A DNA stretch of 64,000 nt from Bradyrhizobium yuanmingense (lineage in GTDB: Bacteria > Pseudomonadota > Alphaproteobacteria > Rhizobiales > Xanthobacteraceae): contig NZ_FMAE01000001.1 of NCBI RefSeq assembly GCF_900094575.1, positions 248,001 to 312,000 of the forward strand, written 5' to 3'. Each line of letters begins with the position of its first letter. Position 1 is the first letter of the stretch. A model generated the notes under the pieces. The model saw only the letters and a list, made by a program, of their open reading frames with translations, ran no database searches and was not told the DNA's origin. Of this stretch, positions 45,916 to 54,573 are shown piece after piece. Position numbers and translations under genes: made by a program.

Positions 45916-47541
45916 ATGACCAGCCTCACCGGCGGCGAAGCGATCGTAAGCGGGCTTGTCGCCCACGGCGTCGACACCGTGTTCGGCCTGCCCGGCGCGC
46001 AGGTCTACGGCCTGTTCGACGCCTTCCACCAGGCCCAGCTCAAGGTGATCGGCGCGCGGCACGAGCAGGCCTGCGGCTACATGGCATTCGGCTATGCGCG
46101 CTCCAGCGGCCGGCCCGGCGTGTTCAGCGTGGTACCCGGCCCGGGCGTGCTCAATGCCAGCGCGGCGCTGCTCACCGCGTTCGGCTGCAACGAGCCGGTG
46201 CTGTGCGTCACCGGCCAGGTGCCGACTTCGTTCCTGGGCAAGGGTCGCGGCCATCTGCATGAGATGCCGGACCAGCTCGCAACCTTGCGCACCTATGTGA
46301 AATGGGCCGAGCGCATCGAATATCCCGGCAATGCGCCGACGATCGTGGCACGCGCGTTCCAGGAGATGATGTCGGGACGGCGCGGCCCCGCCTCGGTCGA
46401 GATGCCCTGGGACGTCTTCACGCAGCGCGCGGCAACAGTGCCTGCGCAGGTGCTGGAGCCGCTGCCGGCGCCGCAGCCCGATCCTGATATGATCAAGCAG
46501 GCCGCCGCGCTCATCAGGACCAGCAAGGCGCCGATGATTTTCGTCGGCAGCGGCGCGATCGAAGCGGGTGAGGAGATCCTCGAACTCGCCGAGATGATCG
46601 ATGCGCCCGTGGTCGCCTTCCGTAGCGGCCGCGGCATCGTCTCCAATGCGCACGAGCTCGGGCTCACCATGGCCGCGGCCTACAGGCTGTGGCCGAACAC
46701 CGATCTCATGATCGGCATCGGCACGCGGCTGGAGCTGCCGACCATGTCGCGCTGGCCGTACCGGCCCGCTGGCCTGAAGAGCATCCGCATCGACATCGAT
46801 CCGGTCGAGATGCGGCGGTTCTCGTCCGACACTGCGATCGTCGCCGACGCCAGGGCCGCGACCCGCGATCTCGCTGCCGCCGTGGGCAAGGCCGGCTACA
46901 GCAAGACCTCCGGACGGCGCGGCACGATCCGCGAGGCCACCGCGGCCGCGCAAGCCGAGATCCAGCGGGTCCAGCCGCAGATGGCCTATCTCAACATCCT
47001 GCGCGAGGTACTGCCGGCGAACGCGATCGTCACCGACGAACTATCGCAGGTCGGCTTCGCCTCCTGGTACGGCTTTCCGGTGTACCAGCCGCGCACCTTC
47101 ATCACCTCGGGCTACCAGGGCACGCTCGGCTCGGGTTTCCCGACCGCGCTCGGCGCCAAGGTCGCCAATCCCGACAAGCCGGTGGTGGCCATCACCGGGG
47201 ACGGCGGCTTCATGTTCGGCGTGCAGGAGCTTGCCACCGCCGTGCAGTTCAACATCGGCGTGGTGACGCTGGTGTTCAACAACAACGCCTACGGCAATGT
47301 CCGCCGCGACCAACGCCAGCATTTCGATGGCCGCGTAGTGGCGTCCGACCTCGTCAATCCGGATTTCGTAAAGCTCGCGGCGTCCTTTGGCGTGACTGCT
47401 GCGCGCGTCACCGCGCCGGAGCAGTTCAAGGCGGCGATGGAGAAGGCGCTTGGCCACGGCGGGCCGGTGCTGATTTCCGTCGAGGTGCCCAGGGATTCCG
47501 AAGTCAGCCCGTGGGCCTTCATTCACCCGCCGAAGCCTTGA
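45916..47541 (+). CDS. Thiamine diphosphate-dependent enzyme, acetolactate synthase-like
   Basis: 541 aa with the three domains of the AHAS/IlvB superfamily. The N-terminal Pyr domain has GVDTVFGLPGAQVYGLFDAF and the catalytic-type Glu-bearing RHEQACGYMAFGYAR; the middle domain has APMIFVGSGAIEAGEE; and the PP domain has the cofactor motif GDGGFMFGVQELATAVQ ending NNNAYGN. The 25-base gap after hpaG and shared strand suggest it belongs to the hpa transcript, but no step of that pathway needs a ThDP enzyme. It may process an oxoacid. Its last 23 bases overlap the convergent MFS gene. Confidence 0.87.
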   Translation: MTSLTGGEAIVSGLVAHGVDTVFGLPGAQVYGLFDAFHQAQLKVIGARHEQACGYMAFGYARSSGRPGVFSVVPGPGVLNASAALLTAFGCNEPVLCVTGQVPTSFLGKGRGHLHEMPDQLATLRTYVKWAERIEYPGNAPTIVARAFQEMMSGRRGPASVEMPWDVFTQRAATVPAQVLEPLPAPQPDPDMIKQAAALIRTSKAPMIFVGSGAIEAGEEILELAEMIDAPVVAFRSGRGIVSNAHELGLTMAAAYRLWPNTDLMIGIGTRLELPTMSRWPYRPAGLKSIRIDIDPVEMRRFSSDTAIVADARAATRDLAAAVGKAGYSKTSGRRGTIREATAAAQAEIQRVQPQMAYLNILREVLPANAIVTDELSQVGFASWYGFPVYQPRTFITSGYQGTLGSGFPTALGAKVANPDKPVVAITGDGGFMFGVQELATAVQFNIGVVTLVFNNNAYGNVRRDQRQHFDGRVVASDLVNPDFVKLAASFGVTAARVTAPEQFKAAMEKALGHGGPVLISVEVPRDSEVSPWAFIHPPKP

Positions 47542-48760
47542 GGCCGGACCTTCCCTGCAGCCGCGCGGCTGCAATCACCAGCAGACCGGCGCCTGCGACC
47601 GACCAGCAGGCGACCGGCGCCCAGTGCAGCAGCGGCGCGTATTCCGGCATCTTCTGCAGGCCGCCGGCAACCGCCGCCATCCGCGCGAAGGTGCCGAGGG
47701 CAAGCGCGGAGAAGACGAGGCCCGTGACCTTGCCTTCCGCGCCGGTCGAGCCGATCGCGAGCGCAGCCGAGACCGCGCTCATCAGCATGCAGCCCCAGGC
47801 AGCTCCGGCGAGAAATTGCGCGGCGATCAGCATGTTGAGATTGCCGGCGAACTCGGCCGCCGCAATCGCCACCGCACCGAACAGGCCGGCGGCGCCCATC
47901 ACGACGAGGCCGCCGCGATGCTTGACGACGAGGCTTGCCGGAAACATCGCGATGTTGAAGCCGATCCAGAACACCGGCATCAGCCATTGCAGGTCGCCGG
48001 GAGCTGCAAAGCGCAGATAGAACGGTGCGCTGTTCATGGCAAAGTGCAGCTGGTAGCCGAGTGCGAGCGCGACCATCGCGACGATGAAGGCGATCGGGAC
48101 GAGACCGAGCGGCTCTGCCGCTTCGTCCGGTGTGGGCGGAACGGTGTCGCGCGCCACGTCGTGCTCGATCCTGGACAGCCCGAGCGCGGTCAGGAGCAGC
48201 ACCACGCTGGAGATCACGAACGGCAACCGCGCATCGTGCTCGCGCAGCACCACGCCGAGATAGGGCGAGAGCGCGCCGGCGACGCCGTAGCCGAGCATGG
48301 TCAGCGCGGCGAGGAACGGCACCTGCGGCTTGGCGCGGTACTTGCCGAGCAAGGTCAGCGGCGGCGCCCGCAACGCGGAGGACGTGATCGACCAGACCAC
48401 GATCAGCGCGATGAACCAGCCCTGCGCCGCCGCACCGGCTCCGGCAACGAACGGAAGCGCGACGAAGGCGCCGCAGGAGATCGCGGTCACGAGGGCGACG
48501 AACAGGCCGAGCCTGCCGACATGGGGCGCGAGCTTGTCGGCGGCGATTCCCATCGCGGTGTCCGCAATGGTGAAGATCGCCTGATCCAGCATCAGGATGA
48601 GGATCACGGCGGACGGCGCGATGCCGACCTCTGCGGCCAGCTTTGGCAGGTAGACAACGTAGGTCGTCCAGCCCAGCGTGAACACCAATTGCAGGCCTGC
48701 GAGATAAAGCCCCGTGCGGTTCGCCGTGCCCGTGCCGGTCGAGTTCTGTGTGGTGGTCAT
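47519..48760 (-). CDS. Major facilitator superfamily transporter
   Basis: 413 aa integral membrane protein with about 12 hydrophobic helices in two halves separated by a polar loop (RIEHDVARDTVPPTPDEAAEP, about residues 195-220). Helix 1 starts GLYLAGLQLVFTLGWTTYVVYLP. GGAGG lies 8-9 bases before the ATG. Substrate unknown. It is convergent with the ThDP-enzyme gene, the coding ends overlapping by 23 bases, so it is not in the hpa transcript. Confidence 0.87.
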   Translation of the reverse strand: MTTTQNSTGTGTANRTGLYLAGLQLVFTLGWTTYVVYLPKLAAEVGIAPSAVILILMLDQAIFTIADTAMGIAADKLAPHVGRLGLFVALVTAISCGAFVALPFVAGAGAAAQGWFIALIVVWSITSSALRAPPLTLLGKYRAKPQVPFLAALTMLGYGVAGALSPYLGVVLREHDARLPFVISSVVLLLTALGLSRIEHDVARDTVPPTPDEAAEPLGLVPIAFIVAMVALALGYQLHFAMNSAPFYLRFAAPGDLQWLMPVFWIGFNIAMFPASLVVKHRGGLVVMGAAGLFGAVAIAAAEFAGNLNMLIAAQFLAGAAWGCMLMSAVSAALAIGSTGAEGKVTGLVFSALALGTFARMAAVAGGLQKMPEYAPLLHWAPVACWSVAGAGLLVIAAARLQGRSGLKASAGE

Positions 48761-48813
48761 GTCGCCGCCTCCCCGCCCGAAGCTTAGACGAGCGAAGGCG
48801 GCGAGGAAACGCG

Positions 48814-49467
48814 TCAGCGCGTCCTGCGGAAGGTCAGATTGATCCGCTTCCGGCCGAGCAGCGGATGCTCGCCGTCGGCGAGCGGCGCGACGCCGTGATA
48901 GGCGAGCCTGCTGGCCCCGCCCCAGACCACCACGTCGCCATGGACGAGGCGGAAGCGGCGCGGCTTGTCATTGCGCGCGAGGCCGCCGAACAGGAAGGTC
49001 GCGGGCAGGCCGAGCGAGACCGAGACGATCGGCGCGGAATAGTCCAGCTCGTCCTTGTCCTGGTGCAGCGACAGCCGCGTGCCGGGCTCGTAGCGGTTGA
49101 CGAGGCAAGCATCGGGCGCAAAGCCTTCAAAGCCGCCCTGCTCCGCGGCGCCGCGGGCGAGATCGGCCAACAGCGGCGGCATCGCCGGCCATGGCGCACC
49201 GGTGCGCGGATCGATGGGATCATAGCGATAGCCGGTGTGATCCGTGATCCAGCCGCGCTCGCCGCAATTGGTCATCGCCACCGACATCAGATGGCCGCCC
49301 GGCGTCGTCATCCGCCGGAACGGCGATTGCGCCACGATGGCGCGCACGGCGTCGATCAGCCCGCTCTCGATCGGCTTGACGAAGCCGCGCAGCAGCACGG
49401 CCCCATCGGCGATGTTTTCGCGCGACGGTTGGGCTTCTGCGACGCTATCGAACAAATCAGCCGTCAA
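48814..49467 (-). CDS. alkB: Alkylated DNA repair dioxygenase AlkB
   Basis: 217 aa Fe(II)/2-oxoglutarate dioxygenase that removes methyl groups from N1-methyladenine and N3-methylcytosine in DNA. Substrate-lid and nucleotide-recognition segments (MTTPGGHLMSVAMTNCGERGW, YRYDPIDP.TGAPWPAMP) precede the iron ligands HQD in SLHQDKDELDYS and His in RLAYHGVAPL, and the 2OG-binding arginines in RINLTFRRTR. The start is a TTG with GGAG close upstream. It follows a second 2OG oxygenase gene by 9 bases, a pairing seen in related genomes. Confidence 0.93.
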   Translation of the reverse strand: MTADLFDSVAEAQPSRENIADGAVLLRGFVKPIESGLIDAVRAIVAQSPFRRMTTPGGHLMSVAMTNCGERGWITDHTGYRYDPIDPRTGAPWPAMPPLLADLARGAAEQGGFEGFAPDACLVNRYEPGTRLSLHQDKDELDYSAPIVSVSLGLPATFLFGGLARNDKPRRFRLVHGDVVVWGGASRLAYHGVAPLADGEHPLLGRKRINLTFRRTR

Positions 49468-49476
49468 CGGCTCCGC

Positions 49477-50223
49477 TCATTTGGCATCGTGAAAAATCAC
49501 ACCCAGCGTGTGGCGCTGGCCGGACCTGATCCGGCTGACGCCGTGGCGGAGATTAACGCGGTAGGTGCCGCGTGTCCCCTGCACCGGACGATGATGCACA
49601 GCGAAGGCGACCGCATCGCCCTGTGCCAGCGGCACCACCTCGGCGCGGGACTGCATGCGCGGGCGCTGCTCGGTCAGCACGAACTCGCCACCGGTGAAGT
49701 CGCGTCCGGGCTCGGAGAGCAGGATCGCGACCTGGAGCGGGAACACGTGCTCGCCATAGAGGTCCTGGTGCAGGCAATTGTAATCACCGGCCTCATATTG
49801 CAGCAGCAGGGGCGTCGGCCGCGCCTGCCCGGCATCGTGGCAGCGCTTCAGGAACGCCGCGTGTGCGGCGGGATAGCGGATGTCGATCCCCATCGCCTCG
49901 TTCCAGCGATTGGCGACGGCTTGAAGATGCGCGTAGAGCGCCGGGCGCAGCTGCGCGATCAGATCGGGCAGCGGATAGGCGAAGTACTTGTACTCGCCGC
50001 GGCCGAAGCCGTGGCGGCCCATCACGATGCGGCTGCGGAAGTGCGCATCGTCCGGGTAGAGCGCGGCGATGGCGCGGCATTGGTCAGGCGTCAGCAGGTT
50101 CTTCAGGACGGCGCAGCCCTGGGTGTCGAGCTCGGCGGTGATCTGCGGCCAGTCGAGGGCGTCGACATGGTCGGCGAGGTTGGGAACGGAGTCTGGTGCG
50201 GAAACGCGTTTCGCGATGGCCAT
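49477..50223 (-). CDS. 2OG-Fe(II) oxygenase superfamily protein
   Basis: 248 aa from ATG 50223 (another ATG at 50229). N-terminal helical part WPQITAELDTQGCAVLKNLLTP, then YKYFAYPLPDLIAQLRPALYAHLQAVANRW. The jelly-roll core has YNCLHQDLYGEHVFPLQV with HxD, and the distal His plus 2OG residues in RVNLRHGVSRIRSGQRHTLGVIFHD. It is immediately upstream of alkB and probably co-transcribed, suggesting a role in alkylation damage response; the substrate is unknown. Confidence 0.88.
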   Translation of the reverse strand: MAIAKRVSAPDSVPNLADHVDALDWPQITAELDTQGCAVLKNLLTPDQCRAIAALYPDDAHFRSRIVMGRHGFGRGEYKYFAYPLPDLIAQLRPALYAHLQAVANRWNEAMGIDIRYPAAHAAFLKRCHDAGQARPTPLLLQYEAGDYNCLHQDLYGEHVFPLQVAILLSEPGRDFTGGEFVLTEQRPRMQSRAEVVPLAQGDAVAFAVHHRPVQGTRGTYRVNLRHGVSRIRSGQRHTLGVIFHDAK

Positions 50224-50244
50224 AGCAATCATCCCATTCACATC

Positions 50245-50348
50245 CGTCATTCCGGGGCGCGACGAAGTCGCGAGCCCGGAATCCATAACCACGATCGGGA
50301 GTATGGATTCCGGGCTCGCGCCCAAGTGGGCGCGCCCCGGAATGACGG
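50245..50348. repeat. Dispersed inverted repeat, gtcattccgggg family (second copy)
   Basis: cgtcattccggggcgcg mirrors cgcgccccggaatgacg, with inner cgagcccggaatccata and tatggattccgggctcg. It is the same family as 43911-44013. It lies upstream of the 2OG oxygenase start. Confidence 0.8.
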
Positions 50349-50407
50349 GAGTGGGTGTCGCAGATCCCGGGCGCCACAACCACCCGATTTCCGATGATCG
50401 TCTCCAC

Positions 50408-50486
50408 CGTCATTGCGAGGAGCCCTTGCGACGAAGCAATCCAGACTGGTTCCGCGGAGACCCTGGATTGCTTCGCTTCGCTCGCC
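50408..50486. repeat. Dispersed inverted repeat, gtcattgcgagga family
   Basis: Left part cgtcattgcgaggagc with gcgacgaagcaatccaga; right part ctggattgcttcgcttcgctcgc. The gaagcaatccag/ctggattgcttc arms are exact. Only one copy is in this window; the type is common in the genus (from memory). Confidence 0.65.
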
Positions 50487-50522
50487 GACGCGGAGAGAGA
50501 TCAGCCCCTCACCGGCAGTTTC

Positions 50523-50600
50523 GTAGGGTGGGCAAAGGCGCTCTTGCGCCGTGCCCACGTCTTCGCAATACGTGGGCACGCTTCGCTTTGCCCACCCTAC
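50523..50600. repeat. Dispersed inverted repeat, gtagggtgggcaaag ... ctttgcccaccctac
   Basis: The outer arms gtagggtgggcaaag and ctttgcccaccctac are exact 15-base complements, with inner gccgtgcccacg and cgtgggcacg. It ends 24 bases before the stop of the DUF2848 gene and is the third repeat in a row in this gap, so it could act as a terminator for that gene. Confidence 0.75.
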
Positions 50601-50623
50601 AAGGCCGTCGCTTGTGGCGCGAG

Positions 50624-51310
50624 TTACCCCCTCACCGGCAACGTCGCCACGTCGTAGCCGTGCCTGATCGTTCGCTTCAGCACGGGGTCTTCCAGCTCGA
50701 AGTCGAAGCGGTCGGCCGGGCGGATGCCGCCCTTGGCGGCGAACGTGCCGCCGAACATGGCGCAGCCGTCGGGAAACTTGCCACCGTCAAAGCCGCGCGC
50801 GATGAGGTCGGCGACCGGCAGCATCGCATCCAACGTGCCCTCCTGGTAGAGCACGCGCTCGCCTTTGATGGTGGCGTAGGAGCGCAGGATCATCTTGTCC
50901 CAATGACCGATGACGTCCTCGAACTCCCACAGCGTCGAGGCGATCGGCTTGTCGCACATCTGCTTGGAGACCGTGACGCTGTAGGCCTCGACCTTGCGGT
51001 CGGTGTGATCGGAGCCGCAGCCGACGAAGATGCGGCCCTGCCAGCCGATGAGCACGAATTCGACCTCGCCGGAGGAATCGCCACCGGTGCATTCGATGCT
51101 GTCCTCCTGGGTCAGCCGGCGCGCCGAGGCGCGATAGTAGATCGGCGTCGAGGCTGGGCGGGCGATGCCCATCTCCTCCAGCTCGGCGATGTGCTTGTCG
51201 CGCGCGACCGTGTCGCGGCCGGTCCAGCCGGCGATGACCAGCTGGTCGATCGCCAGCGTCAGCGGCGTGGTGGTGTCCTGGGCATCGACGGTGAACGTGA
51301 GATCAAACAC
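50624..51310 (-). CDS. DUF2848 domain protein
   Basis: 228 aa from a GTG at 51310 (MFDLTFTVDAQ). Family-like strings: LVIAGWTGRDTVARDKHIAELEEMGI, PIYYRASARRLTQEDSIE, EVEFVLIGWQGRIFVGCGSDHTDRK, KQMCDKPIASTLW and CAMFGGTFAAKGGIRP. The fold recalls fumarylacetoacetate hydrolase relatives and the family has no established function I know. The start lies inside the amidase gene (8-base overlap), a strong sign of one operon. Possible acid- or amide-product processing alongside the amidase. Confidence 0.85.
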   Translation of the reverse strand: MFDLTFTVDAQDTTTPLTLAIDQLVIAGWTGRDTVARDKHIAELEEMGIARPASTPIYYRASARRLTQEDSIECTGGDSSGEVEFVLIGWQGRIFVGCGSDHTDRKVEAYSVTVSKQMCDKPIASTLWEFEDVIGHWDKMILRSYATIKGERVLYQEGTLDAMLPVADLIARGFDGGKFPDGCAMFGGTFAAKGGIRPADRFDFELEDPVLKRTIRHGYDVATLPVRG

Positions 51311-52652
51311 GAATGACGGCCTCCATGCCGGCAGCAAGCTCGAAGATACGGCGGTCCGAGCCGCCTGCGCCCGCCAGCATCAGGCCGACGGGAACGTCGC
51401 CCTCGCGATGACAGGGCAGCGAGATGGCGCAACCGTCGATCAGGTTGATCAGGCTGCAATTGCGCAAGGCGCGGATGTTCTCGCGGGTGAACGCCTGATC
51501 GTCGGCGAGGTCGGCGATCTTCGGCGGTGTGTTGGGCGTGGTCGGCAGCACCAGGGCGTCATAGGGCGCGATGCGCGCATTGACGCGCGCGATCAGCGAG
51601 CGGCGTTCGTTGAGCAGGTCGATGTAGTCGGCCGCGCTCTGCGCCTCGCCGCGCATGATGCGCACCGCCACCCTGGGATCGTAGACGTCGCCCTTGGCCG
51701 TGATCAGATAGCGGTGCCAGGCATAGCTCTCGGACGCCGCGAAACCGCCCTTCGCGTTCATCGGACCGACGTCATGGAACTCCGCCATCTCGATACGCTC
51801 GACGATGGCGCCGTGATCGGACAGCGTCTTCAGCGCGCGCTCGAAGGTCTTGGCCACCTCTGCGTCGAGATCGTCGAGCGCGATCGTGGTGGGCACCGCG
51901 AGGCGCATGCCCTGGATCGGCCGCGGCCTCAAGGCGACGATCGGCTCGGCCGCGAGCACGGCATCGAGTATGGCACAGCAACTGACCGATCGCGCCAGCG
52001 GCCCGATGCTATCGAGCGAGAACGACAGCGGCACCGAGCCGTCGAGCGGCACGCGGCGCTGCGTCGGCTTGTAGCCGACGATGCCGTTGAAGGCGGCCGG
52101 AATCCGGCAGGAGCCGCCGGTGTCGGTGCCGAGCGCGCCATGCGCCATGCCGTCGAGCACGGACACCGCCGCGCCGGCGGACGAGCCACCGGGCACGTGG
52201 CCTTCCGAGCGGTTCCAGGCCCCCTTCGGCGTGCCATAATGCGGATTGATGCCGATGCCGGAATAGGCGAACTCGGTCATGTTGGTGCGGCCGATCACGA
52301 CGAAGCCGGCCTTGCGCAGCCGCGCCACCGTCGCGGCATCGTGCTCGGCAGGGGCTGAGTCATCCAGCGCGCGCGAGCCGGCGCGCGTCACCTGGCCCTT
52401 GATGTCGAACAGATCCTTGATCGAGACCGGGATGCCCGCATAGCGCGACGGCGCCGCCTTGGCCTTGCGCAAGCCATCCATCGCATCGGCCGCCGCGAGC
52501 GCGGCGTCCTTGTCGACATGGATGAAGGCGCGCTGGCCCTCGCCCGCGGGGTCGGCGATCCTGGCGAGGCAGGCCTCGACCAATTTGCGGGAGGTGATGC
52601 GGCCGCTTTCGAGGTCTTCGGCAAGCTGCGCCAGTGTCGGAAAATCAGACAT
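51303..52652 (-). CDS. Amidase signature family enzyme
   Basis: 449 aa. The Ser-cisSer-Lys triad is present: Lys in GIPVSIKDLFDIKG, cis-Ser in HVPGGSSAGAAVSV and nucleophile Ser in LGTDTGGSCRIPAAFNG. The C-terminal region (NLIDGCAISLPCHREGDVPVGLMLAG) is typical of the family. It hydrolyses an unknown amide in the cytoplasm. Unlike GatA there are no gatC or gatB genes beside it. It overlaps the DUF2848 gene downstream by 8 bases; the two probably act on one compound. Confidence 0.92.
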   Translation of the reverse strand: MSDFPTLAQLAEDLESGRITSRKLVEACLARIADPAGEGQRAFIHVDKDAALAAADAMDGLRKAKAAPSRYAGIPVSIKDLFDIKGQVTRAGSRALDDSAPAEHDAATVARLRKAGFVVIGRTNMTEFAYSGIGINPHYGTPKGAWNRSEGHVPGGSSAGAAVSVLDGMAHGALGTDTGGSCRIPAAFNGIVGYKPTQRRVPLDGSVPLSFSLDSIGPLARSVSCCAILDAVLAAEPIVALRPRPIQGMRLAVPTTIALDDLDAEVAKTFERALKTLSDHGAIVERIEMAEFHDVGPMNAKGGFAASESYAWHRYLITAKGDVYDPRVAVRIMRGEAQSAADYIDLLNERRSLIARVNARIAPYDALVLPTTPNTPPKIADLADDQAFTRENIRALRNCSLINLIDGCAISLPCHREGDVPVGLMLAGAGGSDRRIFELAAGMEAVIRV

Positions 52653-52828
52653 GTCTGTCTCACGGAATATTTCGCGCGCAATCTATAGCGCTGGCTCAGC
52701 TCGACACAAGCATTGTGCGCATGATGGCATGCATGCGCATTGCTGGACCGTTGACGCGCCATGGTCGATTGTCGCATCAAGTTCGAAACCGGCGGGCGCG
52801 AGGCCTGCTTTTGGGAGGAGCCGCCCAC

Positions 52829-53242
52829 ATGGCCGAACCGCAGCGCGCGCGACCGAAACCGACGCCGGAGACCCAGCATTTCTGGGACGGCACCAAGGCC
52901 GGCGAATTGCGCCTGCAGCGCTGCGATGCCTGCGCCCATGTCTACTTCCCGCCGCGCCCGTTCTGCCCCTCCTGCGCCTCGCGCAAGGTCAGCATCTTCA
53001 AGGCCAGCGGCAAGGGCTTTCTCTACAGCTACGTGATCAACCATCGTCCGGCCGCGCCGGGCTTCACGCCGCCTTACGCCATCGCGGTGGTCGAGCTCGA
53101 CGAGGGCCCGCGGATGATGAGCAACATCATCGACTGCCCGCAGACACCCGAGGCGCTCGAACTCGACATGAAGCTCGAGGTCGCGTTCCAGGAGCTCGAC
53201 GACAAGATCACCCTCCCCGTCTTCCGCCCGGCGAAGGGGTAA
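52829..53242 (+). CDS. Zn-ribbon/OB-fold (DUF35) acyl-CoA-associated protein
   Basis: 137 aa. A rubredoxin-like zinc ribbon CDACAHVYFPPRPFCPSC (two CxxC pairs, residues about 33-50) is followed by an OB-fold (GKGFLYSYVINHRPAAPGFTPPYAIAVVELDEG). Such DUF35 proteins bind acyl-CoA and channel it to partner thiolases. GGAGGAG lies 8 bases before ATG 52829. The thiolase gene starts 4 bases after its stop, so the two products most likely form a complex. Confidence 0.92.
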   Translation: MAEPQRARPKPTPETQHFWDGTKAGELRLQRCDACAHVYFPPRPFCPSCASRKVSIFKASGKGFLYSYVINHRPAAPGFTPPYAIAVVELDEGPRMMSNIIDCPQTPEALELDMKLEVAFQELDDKITLPVFRPAKG

Positions 53243-53246
53243 GGTC

Positions 53247-54386
53247 ATGCGCAAGAACCAGGTTGCCGTCGTCGGCGCGGCCGAGACCACTGAGCTCGGT
53301 GTCATTACCAACGCCTCGCAGCTCCAGCTGCACGCGGATGCCGCGCTCAACGCCATTGCCGACGCCGGGCTGAAGCTGTCCGACATCGACGGCTTTGCCA
53401 CCGCGGTCGAAACGCCGCAGCAGGTCTGCCACTATCTCGGCATCAAGCCGACCTGGGTGGACGGCACCTCGGTCGGCGGCTGCTCCTTCATGCTGCATGT
53501 CCGCCACGCCGCGGCGGCGATCGAGGCGGGTCTGTGCAAGACGGTGCTGATCACCCACGCCGAGAGCGGCAAGTCGATGATCGGCAAACTGCCGCGCTCG
53601 ACGCCGGCCGACAGCCTCAACGGCCAGTTCGAGGCGCCCTACGGCGTCTACGGCCCGCCAAGCATGTTCCCGATTCCCGTGCTGCGCTTCATGAAGACCT
53701 ACGGCATCACCCACGAGCAGCTTGCCTCAGTGGCGGTGGTGCAGCGGGAATGGGCGGCGAAGAATCCGCGCGCGATGATGAAGGAGCCGATCACGGTCAA
53801 CGATGTCCTCAACTCGCGCATGATCGCCTATCCGTTCCGGCTTCTGCAGTGCTGCCTCGTCACCGACGGCGGCGGCGCGCTGATCCTGACCTCGGCCGAC
53901 CGCGCCAGGGATTTTCCGCGCAAGCCGGTCTACATCATGGGCACCGGCGAGAGCGTCGAGACGCCGATGGTCAGCCAGATGGAGACGTTCAACTCCTCGC
54001 GTGCGTTCAAGACCGCCGGGCCGCTGGCGTTCAAGGAAGCCGGCATCGCGCACGGGGATGTCGACCATCTCATGATCTACGACGCCTTCGCGCATCTGCC
54101 GTTGTTCGGACTCGGCGACCTCGGCTTCATGCCTTACGAGGAAACCGGCCAGTTCATCGCCGACGGCAACACGCGTCCCGGCGGGAAACTGCCGCTCAAC
54201 ACTAATGGCGGCGGCCTGTCCTACATGCATTCGGGCATGTACGGCATGTACGCGCTGCAGGAGAGTGTGCGTCAGATGCGCGGGATCGCGCCGGCGCAGG
54301 TGCCGAACGCGAAGATTTCGGTGTGCCACGGCGTCGGCGGCATGTTCGCGGCGAGTGGCACGATCGTGTTTACGAACGAGAGGTAA
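53247..54386 (+). CDS. Thiolase family protein (SCP2/lipid-transfer type acyltransferase)
   Basis: 379 aa. The thiolase fold is seen in KNQVAVVGAAETTELG, the presumed nucleophile Cys79 in TSVGGCSFMLHV, FRLLQCCLVTDGGGALILTSADRA, LPLNTNGGGLSYMHSGMYG, and VCHGVGGMFAASGTIVF near the end. In this branch the usual C-terminal Cys/His pair is altered, and the DUF35 partner is required in characterised relatives. It probably makes or cleaves a 3-oxoacyl-CoA. It forms a cluster with the OB-fold gene upstream and an SDR gene downstream. Confidence 0.9.
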   Translation: MRKNQVAVVGAAETTELGVITNASQLQLHADAALNAIADAGLKLSDIDGFATAVETPQQVCHYLGIKPTWVDGTSVGGCSFMLHVRHAAAAIEAGLCKTVLITHAESGKSMIGKLPRSTPADSLNGQFEAPYGVYGPPSMFPIPVLRFMKTYGITHEQLASVAVVQREWAAKNPRAMMKEPITVNDVLNSRMIAYPFRLLQCCLVTDGGGALILTSADRARDFPRKPVYIMGTGESVETPMVSQMETFNSSRAFKTAGPLAFKEAGIAHGDVDHLMIYDAFAHLPLFGLGDLGFMPYEETGQFIADGNTRPGGKLPLNTNGGGLSYMHSGMYGMYALQESVRQMRGIAPAQVPNAKISVCHGVGGMFAASGTIVFTNER

Positions 54387-54398
54387 TGCGCCGCTCGC

Positions 54399-54541
54399 CT
54401 CTCCCTCTCCCCGTTCTTACGGAGAGAGGGTTGGGGTGAGGGGCCTCTCTCCACGGATGAGATGGCTGCGAGACCTGTACCCCCTCACCCGGATCGCATC
54501 TTCGATGCGATCCGACCTCTCCCCGCAAGCGGGGCGAGGTA
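54399..54541. repeat. Composite dispersed inverted repeat (ctctccccgttcttacggagag ... ctctccccgcaagcggggcgag)
   Basis: Hairpins at both ends enclose ggtgaggggcctctctc and tacccctcaccc-type arms plus a ggatcgcatcttcgatgcgatcc hairpin. Architecture matches 35815-35954. It occupies the gap between the thiolase and SDR genes. Confidence 0.7.
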
Positions 54542-54573
54542 AGAAACGCCGGAACGCATAGCGGAGAACCCAC

